Of a DNA stretch of 64,000 bases, positions 43,731-52,478 are shown one piece after another. The DNA lies in the NCBI RefSeq assembly GCF_018732085.1, contig NZ_CP076103.1, forward strand, positions 3,596,001 through 3,660,000, given 5' to 3'. Position numbers and translations under genes: made by a program. A model generated the notes under the pieces. It was not told the origin of the DNA, searched no databases, and saw only the letters and a list, made by a program, of their open reading frames with translations. Numbering within the stretch: position 1 is the stretch's first letter; each line of letters starts with the position of its first letter. This DNA is from Lysobacter capsici. GTDB lineage: Bacteria; Pseudomonadota; Gammaproteobacteria; Xanthomonadales; Xanthomonadaceae.

Positions 43731-46700
43731 TTACATGTTGCGACGGTATTCGCCACCCACGTCGTACAGCGCATGGCTGATCTGGCCGAGGCTGTGGGTC
43801 TTCACCGCTTCCATCAAGGACGCGAACACGTTCTTGCGATCGCGCGCGGCGGCCTGCAGGCTGCGCAGGCCTTCGCTGGCGTAGTCGTTGCGGCCTTGCT
43901 GGTACGACAGCACGTTGTCGATCTGCTGGCCCTTCTCTTCCGGGGTCGAGCGGATCAATTCGATCTCGGTGACGATGTCGCCGCCGTGGTCCTTCGGCAG
44001 GAAGGTGTTGACGCCGACCAGCGGCAGGCTGCCGTCGTGTTTCTTGTGTTCGTAGTAGAGGCTTTCTTCCTGGATCTTGCCGCGCTGGTACATGGTGTCC
44101 ATGGCGCCCAGCACGCCGCCGCGTTCGCTGATGGCTTCGAATTCCTTGTACACGGCCTCTTCGACGATGTCGGTGAGGTAGTCGACGGCGAAGCTGCCCT
44201 GCCAGGGGTTTTCGTTGAAGTTGAGGCCCAGTTCCTTGTTGATGATCATCTGGATCGCGACCGCGCGGCGCACGCTTTCCTCGGTCGGGGTGGTGATGGC
44301 TTCGTCGTAGGCGTTGGTGTGCAGGCTGTTGCAGTTGTCGAACAGCGCGTACAGGGCCTGCAAGGTGGTGCGGATGTCGTTGAACTGGATTTCCTGCGCG
44401 TGCAGGGACCGGCCGCTGGTCTGGATGTGGTACTTCATCATCTGGCTGCGCGGGTCGGCGCCGTAGCGCTCGCGCATGGCGCGGGCCCAGATGCGGCGGG
44501 CGACGCGGCCGATGACGGTGTACTCCGGGTCCATGCCGTTGCTGAAGAAGAACGACAGGTTGGGCGCGAAGTCGTCGATCTTCATCCCGCGGGCGAGGTA
44601 GTACTCGACGATGGTGAAGCCGTTGCTCAGCGTGAAAGCCAGCTGGCTGATCGGGTTCGCGCCGGCTTCGGCGATGTGATAACCGCTGATCGACACCGAG
44701 TAGAAGTTGCGGACGTTCTTGTCGACGAAGTACTGCTGGATGTCGCCCATCATGCGCAGGGCGAACTCGGTGCTGAAGATGCAGGTGTTCTGGGCCTGGT
44801 CTTCCTTGAGGATGTCGGCCTGGACGGTGCCGCGCACGGTGGCGAGGGTCTTGTCCTTGATGCGCTGATAGGTTTCGGCGTCGACGACCTGGTCGCCGGT
44901 GATGCCGAGCAGGCCCAGGCCGAGGCCGTCGTTGGTTTCCGGCAGCAGGCCGCTGTATTGCGGGCGCTTGCGGTCCTTGAAGATGGCTTCGATCTTGTCG
45001 TGCGCGGCGTCCCAGCGGGCGCCGTCTTCGCGCAGGTATTTCTCGACCTGCTGGTCGATGGCGGTGTTCATGAACATCGCCAGCAGCATCGGCGCGGGGC
45101 CGTTGATGGTCATCGACACCGAGGTGGTCGGCGCGCACAGGTCGAAGCCGGAGTACAGCTTCTTCATGTCGTCCAGGGACGCGATGTTGACGCCGGAGTT
45201 GCCGATCTTGCCGAAGATGTCCGGGCGCACGGCGGGGTCTTCGCCGTACAGGGTGACGCTGTCGAACGCGGTCGACAGGCGCGCGGCGGGTTGGCCGACC
45301 GACAGGTAATGGAAGCGGCGGTTGGTGCGCTCGGGCGTGCCTTCGCCGGCGAACATGCGGATGGGGTCTTCGCCGGTGCGGCGGTACGGGTAGACGCCGC
45401 CGGTGTAGGGGTAGTAGCCCGGCAGGTTTTCTTTTTGCAGGAAGGTCAGCAGCTCGCCCCAGCTCTTGTAGGTGGGCGCGGCGATCTTCGGGATTTTCTG
45501 GTGGCTCAGGGAGTCGCGGTAGTTTTCGACGCGGATGGCTTTGCCGCGGACTTCGTATTCGGTGATGTCGTCGGTGATGGACTTCAGGCGCGCGGGCCAG
45601 TCGCGCAGGAGCTTGAGGGCTTCGGACGTCAGGGTCTGGACGGCGTCGTTGTAGCGTTGGCGCAGGGTCAGCAACGAACGATCTACAGCGAAGCCCCGAT
45701 TTTCTTTAAAGAGCTTCTGCACCTTGTGCATCTTGCGCTGAAATTCGCGCATCGCCTCCAACGTATTGGGGCTTGCCTCACTGATAAGCCGATCGTATTC
45801 CTCCTCATCGGTATCAACGTAAGCGGCAGTGAGAAGTGCATCGGAGTGATACAGGTCCAAAGCATTGGGAACCTGATCACCAAGGTCTTTCAACGACTGC
45901 CAATACGACTGCGCGCGATCGGCGACGTCCGACTGGCTTTCGATCTGGCGATTGATCGACCGGCCCTGCTCCGCGATCTCGGCGAGGTAACGTACCCGCG
46001 CGCCGGGAATCAGCACGGTCGCGCGCGGCTCCTTCAACGAGGTGTCGACGTCGGGCGTCCACTTTTCGGCCGGCAGCGAGAGTTTCTCGCGCAGCAGGCG
46101 GCACAGGTTGACGAACATCCAGCTGATGCCGGGGTCGTTGAACTGGCTGGCGATGGTCGGGTAGACCGGCACGTCTTCGTCGGGCGTGGCGAAGGCGACG
46201 CGGTTGCGTTTCCACTGCTTGCGCACGTCGCGCAGGGCGTCTTCGGCGCCGCGCTTGTCGAACTTGTTGAGCACGACCAGTTCGGCGTAGTCGAGCATGT
46301 CGATCTTTTCCAGCTGGCTCGGCGCGCCGAAGTCGCTGGTCATGACGTACATGGGGAAGTCGACGAGGTCGACGATTTCCGAATCGCTCTGGCCGATGCC
46401 GGCGGTTTCGACGATGACCAGGTCGTAGCCCAGGCCGCGCAGGAAGCCGATGCAGTCCTTGAGCACGGTGTTGGTCGCCGAGTGCTGGCGGCGGGTGGCC
46501 ATCGAGCGCATGTACACGCGCGGGCTGCGCAGCGAGTTCATGCGGATGCGGTCGCCGAGCAGCGCGCCGCCGGTGCGGCGGCGGGTCGGGTCGACCGAGA
46601 TCACCGCCATGCGCATGTCGGGGAAATTGGCGAGGAAGCGGTTGAGCAGTTCGTCGGTGACCGAGGACTTGCCGGCGCCGCCGGTGCCGGTGATGCCGAC

Positions 46701-47309
46701 CACCGGGGTCTTGCCGCCGGCGAGCTGCCACTGCTTGCGCAGGTGCGCGAGTTGGCTTTCGTCGAGCAGGCCTTCTTCGATCGCCGAGAGCATCTTGCCG
46801 ATGGTGATTTCGTCGTCGATCGCGGCCGGCTTGTCGGGCGTGGTGTCGGCCTGGCGGCCTTCGCTGGCGCGGCGCACGACGTCTTCGATCATCGCCACCA
46901 GGCCCATGTGCATGCCGTCGTTGGGATGGTAGATGCGCTCGACGCCGTAGGCCTGCAGCTCGCGGATTTCCTCGGGCGTGATGGTGCCGCCGCCGCCGCC
47001 GAACACGCGGATGTGGCCGGCGCCGCGCTCGCGCAGCATGTCGACCATGTACTTGAAGTATTCGACGTGGCCGCCCTGGTAGCTGGACAGCGCGATGCCG
47101 TCGGCGTCTTCCTGCAGCGCGGCGCGCACGACGTCTTCGACCGAACGGTTGTGGCCGAGGTGGACGACTTCGGCGCCCTGCCCCTGGATCAGGCGACGCA
47201 TGATGTTGATCGCGGCGTCGTGGCCGTCGAACAGGCTGGCGGCGGTGACGAAGCGCAGCGGGGTGGCGTCGGCCTGGGCGGCGGGAAGGTTGGCTGCAGT
47301 CGTGCTCAT
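43731..47309 (-). CDS. icmF: Fused isobutyryl-CoA mutase / G-protein chaperone IcmF
   Basis: An 1192-residue fusion. Residues 1-150 bind adenosylcobalamin (DGHDAAINIMRRLIQ with base-off His30); 200-430 form the MeaI-like GTPase chaperone (GITGTGGAGKSSVTDE P-loop at 208); 540-1192 form the mutase barrel (PYTGGVYPYRRTGEDP, FAGEGTPERTNRRFHYLS). IcmF interconverts isobutyryl-CoA and n-butyryl-CoA; some members act on isovaleryl/pivalyl-CoA. The GVYP and RTGEDP segments separate it from methylmalonyl-CoA mutase. The linker at about 45672-45915 is markedly AT-rich compared with the rest. The two degradation genes LeuDH and IVD lie just beyond its 5' side. Confidence 0.92.
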   Translation of the reverse strand: MSTTAANLPAAQADATPLRFVTAASLFDGHDAAINIMRRLIQGQGAEVVHLGHNRSVEDVVRAALQEDADGIALSSYQGGHVEYFKYMVDMLRERGAGHIRVFGGGGGTITPEEIRELQAYGVERIYHPNDGMHMGLVAMIEDVVRRASEGRQADTTPDKPAAIDDEITIGKMLSAIEEGLLDESQLAHLRKQWQLAGGKTPVVGITGTGGAGKSSVTDELLNRFLANFPDMRMAVISVDPTRRRTGGALLGDRIRMNSLRSPRVYMRSMATRRQHSATNTVLKDCIGFLRGLGYDLVIVETAGIGQSDSEIVDLVDFPMYVMTSDFGAPSQLEKIDMLDYAELVVLNKFDKRGAEDALRDVRKQWKRNRVAFATPDEDVPVYPTIASQFNDPGISWMFVNLCRLLREKLSLPAEKWTPDVDTSLKEPRATVLIPGARVRYLAEIAEQGRSINRQIESQSDVADRAQSYWQSLKDLGDQVPNALDLYHSDALLTAAYVDTDEEEYDRLISEASPNTLEAMREFQRKMHKVQKLFKENRGFAVDRSLLTLRQRYNDAVQTLTSEALKLLRDWPARLKSITDDITEYEVRGKAIRVENYRDSLSHQKIPKIAAPTYKSWGELLTFLQKENLPGYYPYTGGVYPYRRTGEDPIRMFAGEGTPERTNRRFHYLSVGQPAARLSTAFDSVTLYGEDPAVRPDIFGKIGNSGVNIASLDDMKKLYSGFDLCAPTTSVSMTINGPAPMLLAMFMNTAIDQQVEKYLREDGARWDAAHDKIEAIFKDRKRPQYSGLLPETNDGLGLGLLGITGDQVVDAETYQRIKDKTLATVRGTVQADILKEDQAQNTCIFSTEFALRMMGDIQQYFVDKNVRNFYSVSISGYHIAEAGANPISQLAFTLSNGFTIVEYYLARGMKIDDFAPNLSFFFSNGMDPEYTVIGRVARRIWARAMRERYGADPRSQMMKYHIQTSGRSLHAQEIQFNDIRTTLQALYALFDNCNSLHTNAYDEAITTPTEESVRRAVAIQMIINKELGLNFNENPWQGSFAVDYLTDIVEEAVYKEFEAISERGGVLGAMDTMYQRGKIQEESLYYEHKKHDGSLPLVGVNTFLPKDHGGDIVTEIELIRSTPEEKGQQIDNVLSYQQGRNDYASEGLRSLQAAARDRKNVFASLMEAVKTHSLGQISHALYDVGGEYRRNM

Positions 47310-47573
47310 GGCGGTCTCGATACGCAGTACGGGCTGTGCGTATTGTAGCTCCGTGAAGCAGGCACGGTTTGGCGGGTGGCCGTGCGGTGCAGGATGGGCG
47401 GCTGCGTTACGGCAGTCAGGGTAGCGGCGTCAATGGGGTTCGGGGTGGCGGGATGGGTGGAAGCGTGGCGGGGGTTGGCGGTGAGGAGGTTCTGGTCGCT
47501 GCATTCGCCGTGCGCGGCTTGAGCGCTTAAGTCGGTTCTCGGCTTGGAGGCCATGACAGGCCCGCATCTCTCA

Positions 47574-47735
47574 GGCCGTCATTCCCGCGAACGCGGGAAT
47601 CCAGTGACTTCGACGCCGCAGCAAGAACGGAATCGGTCGGTTCGGGCCGTGACTCTCCAGAACGTGCACAGCCCGAGGTTTTCTGGTCAGGACGTTTGAA
47701 GTCACTGGATTCCCGCGTTCGCGGGAATGACGGCC
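47574..47735. repeat. MITE-like element with perfect 38-bp inverted repeats
   Basis: 47574-47611 and 47698-47735 are exact reverse complements of each other. Each arm starts GGCCGTCATTCCCGCGAACG and contains its own ATTCCCGCG-CGCGGGAAT hairpin. The 86-nt centre has no gene. Right next to it, GAGGTTTCGCACAG occurs twice (47739, 47761), a 22-nt-period direct repeat. Arms of the ATTCCC..GGGAAT type recall dRS3-like repeats of Neisseria in form only. Confidence 0.85.
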
Positions 47736-47945
47736 GGGAGGTTTCGCACAGGACGGCTGAGAGGTTTCGCACAGATCGCTACTGCACATGGCGCGCATGG
47801 TCGCGTGTGGCCGCCGTAAACCATGCAGCCGGCCTTCAGCAATCTGGCGTTGCCATGAACGCGCTCGGCGGCGGCGTCAACAACGCCGCGGCCACGACGT
47901 TGCCATCGACACAGGCGGGTGGCCGCCGAGTCGAGGAGAAGGGTC

Positions 47946-48263
47946 ATGGCAATGCGTCCTTTGGTGTTGGCGGCGATGATCGGTGTGGCGTCGCTGGCAG
48001 GTGTGCATGCGCCCGAAGCGCAGGCGCGTACATATGTGGGCGTGGATGTGCGGGTGGCGCCGCCTCCGCCGCGCTACGAGCGGGTGCGGGTGCGACCGGG
48101 CTATGTGTGGACGCCGGGGCATTGGCGCTGGGACGGCCGGCGTTATTACTGGATCGGCGGCAATTACATACCGGCGCGCCGCGGGTACGTGTATGTCGCG
48201 CCGCGCTGGAATGCGTATGGGCCGGCGTGGCGGTTCAATGAGGGGCATTGGCGCCGGCGCTGA
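47946..48263 (+). CDS. Exported YXWGXW-repeat protein
   Basis: A 105-residue protein with a signal peptide (MAMRPLVLAAMIGVASLAGVHA). The mature part has W-x-x-G-x-W type repeats (YVWTPGHWRWDGRRYYWIGG) and a basic arginine- and tyrosine-rich body, the pattern of BcpO-related WXXGXW-repeat proteins found in the envelope of proteobacteria. Function unknown. AGGAGAAGGG lies upstream of the ATG at 47946. The 47310-47573 interval shows no gene. Confidence 0.8.
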   Translation: MAMRPLVLAAMIGVASLAGVHAPEAQARTYVGVDVRVAPPPPRYERVRVRPGYVWTPGHWRWDGRRYYWIGGNYIPARRGYVYVAPRWNAYGPAWRFNEGHWRRR

Positions 48264-48395
48264 GGTTGGGCGCAGTGGGCTGGGTTGAGGTCGCGGTCGA
48301 AGGAATGTCGCGGCCAATGTCGATTGCGTAACACCTGGCAGCTTTTGTCTGGGCTCTACATTCACAGGACTGCGCACCGCTCATGAAAGCGGCCG

Positions 48396-48476
48396 TTCCC
48401 CCCTTTGAAAAAGGGGGGCCAGGGGGGATTTGCTCTTGACGCTTCGGCGCGCAAAGCAAATCCCCCGGCGCAGTCG
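48396..48476. repeat. GC-rich short inverted repeat element
   Basis: TTCCCCCCTTTGAAAAAGGG hairpin plus GGGGGATTTGCT and its reverse complement AGCAAATCCCCC. The composition (CCCC..T-run..GGGG next to an AATCTCC/AAATCCC arm) resembles the element at 52168-52374, probably the same family. Confidence 0.55.
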
Positions 48477-48530
48477 GTGTCGTTGGACTTCGAAGTCGCG
48501 CAGGCGCCGCGCCCCGTTTTTCAAAGTGGG

Positions 48531-48582
48531 CGATCGTTTGCGCTGCGGGTGTTTTTGTTGGGACGATCGTTTGCGCTGCGGG
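48531..48582. repeat. 19-bp direct repeat, 33-bp period
   Basis: CGATCGTTTGCGCTGCGGG occurs at 48531 and 48564. The rest of 48264-48868 shows no gene, so this interval is a repeat-rich spacer between the YXWGXW protein and leucine dehydrogenase. Confidence 0.6.
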
Positions 48583-48868
48583 CGCGTTTGTTGAGGCGTT
48601 TGGGTAAGAGCGCTTGTCGGGGCGTCCCCACCAACCCCGTTTGGATCGTGGCAACCGCCCATCCCGGCAAAGCCGCCGACGCCGCCTGCGGCCGCCGCGG
48701 CACGCATACCTAGCCGTATTGCCCGATTGCTTTAGACTAGCGCCCCTGCGACGGGCAGCACGGCGCCGCCGCACAGGCGAATTCATTTCTTTTCAACGAC
48801 TTAACCACACCCAGGCGTGACGCGCAGGCGGAAAATCCCGCGCAATCCCGCCCGGTCCGGAGCACCCG

Positions 48869-49972
48869 ATGATTTTCGAAACCCTCGACACCTTCGGCCA
48901 TGAGCAGGTCGTCTTCTGCCATAACAAGGACGCCGGCCTGAAGGCCATCATCGCGATCCACAACACCGTGCTCGGCCCGGCGCTGGGCGGCCTGCGCATG
49001 TGGCCGTACAAGACCGAGCAGGACGCGCTCAACGACGTGCTGCGCCTGAGCCGCGGCATGACCTACAAGAACGCGGTCGCCGGCCTGAACATCGGCGGCG
49101 GCAAGGCGGTGATCATCGGCGATCCGTCGGCCGACAAGTCCGAGGCGCTGTTCCGCGCGTTCGGCAAGTTCGTCGATTCGCTGGGCGGCCGCTACATCAC
49201 CGCCGAGGACGTCGGCATCGACGTCAACGACATGGAATACGTGTACCGCGAGACCGAGTACGTCACCGGCGTGCATCAGGTCCACGGCGGTTCGGGCGAT
49301 CCCTCGCCGTTCACCGCCTACGGCACCCTGCAGGGCCTGATGGCCGCGCTGAACAAGCGTTTCGGCGATGAGGAAGTCGGCAAGTACAGCTACGCCGTGC
49401 AGGGCCTGGGCCACGTCGGCATGGAATTCGTGAAGCTGCTCAAGGAGCGCGGCGCGAAGATCTTCGTCACCGACATCAACAAGGGCCTGGTCGACAAGGC
49501 CGTGTCCGAGTACGGCGCCGAAGCCGTGGGCCTGGACGAGATCTACGACGTCAACGCCGACGTGTACTCGCCGTGCGCGCTGGGCGGCACCGTCAACGAG
49601 CAGACCTTGCCGCGCCTGAAGGCCAAGATCATCTGCGGCGCGGCCAACAACCAGTTGGCCAACAACGCCATCGGCGACGAAGTGGCCAAGCGCGGCATCC
49701 TGTACGCGCCGGACTACGCGGTGAATGCCGGCGGCGTGATGAACGTGGCGCTGGAACTCGACGGCTACAACCGCGAGCGCGCCATGCGCATGATGCGCAC
49801 GATCTACCACAACCTCGGCCGCATCTTCGAGATCGCCGAGCGCGACAGCATCCCGACCTACACCGCCGCCGACCGCCTGGCCGAAGAGCGCATCACCGCG
49901 ATCGGCAAGCTCAAGCTGCCGATGGGCCGTTCGGCCCCGAGCTTCCGCGGACGAATCCGCGGCGGTCACTGA
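48869..49972 (+). CDS. ldh: Leucine dehydrogenase (Glu/Leu/Phe/Val dehydrogenase family)
   Basis: A 367-residue NAD-dependent enzyme of the amino acid dehydrogenase family. Substrate-binding LGPALGGLRMWPY; catalytic lysine region TYKNAVAGLNIGGGKAVI (Lys79); Rossmann motif QGLGHVGMEF near residue 174; NNQLAN and NAGGVMNV at the C-terminal side. It reversibly deaminates leucine, valine and isoleucine to 2-oxo acids, feeding isovaleryl-CoA and isobutyryl-CoA routes served by neighbours. Length agrees with bacterial LeuDH. CCGGAG precedes the ATG. Confidence 0.9.
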   Translation: MIFETLDTFGHEQVVFCHNKDAGLKAIIAIHNTVLGPALGGLRMWPYKTEQDALNDVLRLSRGMTYKNAVAGLNIGGGKAVIIGDPSADKSEALFRAFGKFVDSLGGRYITAEDVGIDVNDMEYVYRETEYVTGVHQVHGGSGDPSPFTAYGTLQGLMAALNKRFGDEEVGKYSYAVQGLGHVGMEFVKLLKERGAKIFVTDINKGLVDKAVSEYGAEAVGLDEIYDVNADVYSPCALGGTVNEQTLPRLKAKIICGAANNQLANNAIGDEVAKRGILYAPDYAVNAGGVMNVALELDGYNRERAMRMMRTIYHNLGRIFEIAERDSIPTYTAADRLAEERITAIGKLKLPMGRSAPSFRGRIRGGH

Positions 49973-49981
49973 GTAAAACTT

Positions 49982-50004
49982 CGACGGGGCCAACGGCCCC
50001 GTCG
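49982..50004 (+). terminator. Stem-loop after leucine dehydrogenase
   Basis: Perfect 10-bp stem CGACGGGGCC-AAC-GGCCCCGTCG starting 9 nt after the stop. No T tail, so terminator function is likely but not certain. Confidence 0.55.
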
Positions 50005-50127
50005 TCGTATCCGGCGTAGGGTTTTCGCGCCGGCCCGCGTTGAAATGAATGCGCGGGCGCGGCGCGACCCGCGCGCGGTAGTGCGATACACCTCCCAATG
50101 TTGTGCACACGCTATAGGACATTCGAC

Positions 50128-50880
50128 ATGCGCAAACACGCTCTTGCCACCTTCGTGGCACTGAATCTGGCCTTCGCCGCCTATGCCGCCGAGCCCGCCA
50201 AACCGGCCGCGCCGCCCCACCACGACGCGCTCGACTACGAGCATCAGGAGCAGTGGCAGGCCGCGCACGACAAGTCGCAGTCGCCGATCGACATCGTCAC
50301 CGCCAGCGCCGTCGACGCCGCCGACAACGAGCCGCGCGCGCTGCAGTTCGAGCACACCCGCGGCGCGGTGGATTCGGTCGAGGACAACGGCCACGCGGTG
50401 CAGGTCGACACCCACGCCACGCAAGCGACGATCCGCGGCCGCCATTTCACCCTGGCCCAGTTCCACTTCCACGCCGCCAGCGAGCACACCCTGGACGGCA
50501 AGCATTTCCCGCTCGAAGGCCATTTCGTGTTCAAGGCCCAGGACGGACGCCTGGCGGTGGTCGGGGTGATGTACGACATCGGCGCGGCCAACCCGGTCGC
50601 GCAAGAGGTGCTCAACGACCTCAAGCCGAAGAAGAAACAGGCCAAGCCGGCCCAGCACGAGATCGACATCGAAGGCCTGCTGCCCAAGTCGCGCGGCTAT
50701 TACCACTACCTGGGCTCGCTTACGACCCCGCCTTTGACCGAAAATGTCGAGTGGTACGTGATGCCGGCACCGGTGACCATGTCGAAGAAGCAGATCGACG
50801 CGTTCTTGAGCCACTACCGCCGCAACAACCGCAACATCCAACCGCTCAACGGGCGGCCGCTGATTCGTTACGAGGGCTGA
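50128..50880 (+). CDS. Periplasmic alpha-carbonic anhydrase
   Basis: A 250-residue exported enzyme with signal peptide (1-21, ...AFAAYA). Alpha-CA motifs: QSPIDI, FHFH with zinc ligands His113 and His115, the third in GHFVF (His132), SEH, and SLTTPPLTE. Interconverts CO2 and bicarbonate outside the cytoplasm. Residues 171-177 (PKKKQAK) are a basic insert. The gene ends 1 bp before the isovaleryl-CoA dehydrogenase ATG, so the two are probably one operon, an unusual pairing. Confidence 0.9.
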   Translation: MRKHALATFVALNLAFAAYAAEPAKPAAPPHHDALDYEHQEQWQAAHDKSQSPIDIVTASAVDAADNEPRALQFEHTRGAVDSVEDNGHAVQVDTHATQATIRGRHFTLAQFHFHAASEHTLDGKHFPLEGHFVFKAQDGRLAVVGVMYDIGAANPVAQEVLNDLKPKKKQAKPAQHEIDIEGLLPKSRGYYHYLGSLTTPPLTENVEWYVMPAPVTMSKKQIDAFLSHYRRNNRNIQPLNGRPLIRYEG

Positions 50881-50881
50881 T

Positions 50882-52039
50882 ATGCGCAGTTTTCCCCTGG
50901 GTGAAGAGATCGACGCGCTGCGCGATGCGGTGCGGCGTTTCGCCGACGCCGAGATCGCTCCGCGCGCGGAGCAGATCGATCACGACAACGCGTTTCCGCA
51001 GGACCTGTGGCTCAAGCTGGGCGAGATGGGCCTGCTCGGCATGACCGTGCCGGGCGAATACGGCGGCAGCGAGATGGGTTATCTGGCGCATCTGGTCGCG
51101 ATGGAGGAAATCTCGCGCGCCTCGGGTTCGGTCGGCCTGTCCTACGGCGCGCATTCCAACCTGTGCGTGTCCAACCTGTACGCCAACGCCAACGAGGCCC
51201 AACGCACCAAGTACCTGCCCAAGCTGTGCAGCGGCGAGTGGAAGGGCGCGCTGGCGATGAGCGAACCGGGCGCGGGCTCGGACGTGGTCGGCTCGATGAG
51301 CTGCCGCGCCGAACTGCGCGGCGACGTGTGGGTCGCCAACGGCAACAAGATGTGGATCACCAACGGCCCGGAGGCCGACGTGCTGATCGTGTACATGCGC
51401 ACCGCGGGCAAGGACGCCGGCAGCAAGTGCATGACCGCGTTCATCGTCGAAAAGGGCATGAAGGGGTTCAGCACGGCGCAGAAACTCGACAAGCTCGGCA
51501 TGCGCGGCTCCAACACCTGCGAGTTGGTGTTCGAGGACTGCGAGATCCCGGCCGAGAACGTGCTCGGCCAGGTGCATCACGGGGTCAAGGTGCTGATGAG
51601 CGGCTTGAACACCGAGCGCCTGGTGCTGACCGGCGGCCCGATCGGCCTGATGCAGTCGGCGCTGGACATCGCCCTGCCCTATGTGCGCGAGCGCAAGCAG
51701 TTCGATGTCGCGATCGGCACCTTCAGCCTGATGCAGGGCAAGATCGCCGACATGTACACGGCGCTGCAGTCCAGCCGCGCGTTCGCGTATCAGGTCGGTC
51801 GCGATTTCGATGCCGGGCACAAGAGCCGGATCGACTCGGCCTCGTGCCTGCTGCACGCGTCCGATGCCGCGGTGCAGGTGGCGCTGGAAGCGATCCAGAC
51901 TTTGGGCGGCAACGGCTACATCAACGAGTACCCGACCGGGCGGATTCTGCGCGACGCGAAGCTGTATGCGATCGGCGCGGGGACGAACGAGATCCGGCGG
52001 ATGTTGATCGGGCGGGAGTTGTTTGACGGCAAGAGCTGA
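50882..52039 (+). CDS. Isovaleryl-CoA dehydrogenase
   Basis: A 385-residue flavoprotein of the acyl-CoA dehydrogenase family. EEISRASGSVGLSYGAHSNL and AMSEPGAGSDV (FAD/substrate), TNGPEADVLIVY, and the catalytic glutamate in LNTERLVLTGGP (Glu245), which in isovaleryl-CoA dehydrogenases lies in this segment rather than at the usual C-terminal site. Converts isovaleryl-CoA to 3-methylcrotonyl-CoA in leucine breakdown; MCC beta at 59321 performs the next step. A GAGGG inside the carbonic anhydrase gene serves as ribosome-binding site. Confidence 0.9.
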   Translation: MRSFPLGEEIDALRDAVRRFADAEIAPRAEQIDHDNAFPQDLWLKLGEMGLLGMTVPGEYGGSEMGYLAHLVAMEEISRASGSVGLSYGAHSNLCVSNLYANANEAQRTKYLPKLCSGEWKGALAMSEPGAGSDVVGSMSCRAELRGDVWVANGNKMWITNGPEADVLIVYMRTAGKDAGSKCMTAFIVEKGMKGFSTAQKLDKLGMRGSNTCELVFEDCEIPAENVLGQVHHGVKVLMSGLNTERLVLTGGPIGLMQSALDIALPYVRERKQFDVAIGTFSLMQGKIADMYTALQSSRAFAYQVGRDFDAGHKSRIDSASCLLHASDAAVQVALEAIQTLGGNGYINEYPTGRILRDAKLYAIGAGTNEIRRMLIGRELFDGKS

Positions 52040-52167
52040 GGGGTCGTCGGGTTGGGTTGTCTGGAAACGCCGTCGCGGCTTCGCGGCGGCGTTTTTGGTT
52101 TTTCGGGATTCGGGATTTGGGTGCTGGACGTGGGTCGCTTGGCTTTGCTTGGGGGTCGTCGGCGGTT

Positions 52168-52374
52168 GAAAAGCGAATCTCCCCCAACCCCTCTTTTACA
52201 AAGAGGGGAGCCGATCTTGGCGATCGGGGTGGTTCGTGGGCGCGCTTACGCGCGAGCGGGGTTTCGCGCGAGCGGGGTTTCACTGCGTATACGGCACGAT
52301 CGCCGGATGCGACACGATCGCTACGAATGCGCTCCCCTCTTTGTAAAAGAGGGGTTGGGGGAGATTCGCTTTTC
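52168..52374. repeat. MITE-like element with perfect 44-bp terminal inverted repeats
   Basis: 52168-52211 and 52331-52374 are exact reverse complements (start GAAAAGCGAATCTCCCCCAA), each with an internal CCCCTCTTTTACAAAGAGGGG hairpin. The 119-nt centre holds a GCGCGAGCGGGGTTTC doublet and no gene. Total 207 bp: non-autonomous mobile element type. Just upstream, 52095-52115 contains GGGATTC heptamers. The other parts of 52040-52478 show no gene. Confidence 0.85.
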
Positions 52375-52478
52375 CAAACAGCCGCTGCGTATCAATACGC
52401 AAGCCAGCCCCAATCGTCCAAAGCGGCAGGAAACATCACCCGGCGCGCTTCAACGAACCCGCCTCGCTCCCATCCAAC

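Noticed and set aside
43533..47348. A 1271-codon plus-strand open frame antisense to icmF
   Set aside because: It mirrors a clearly real gene in a high-GC genome; the translation is low-complexity and has no domain.
48235..48786. A 183-codon minus-strand open frame
   Set aside because: Built from the repeats at 48396-48582 and arginine/alanine low complexity; no RBS.
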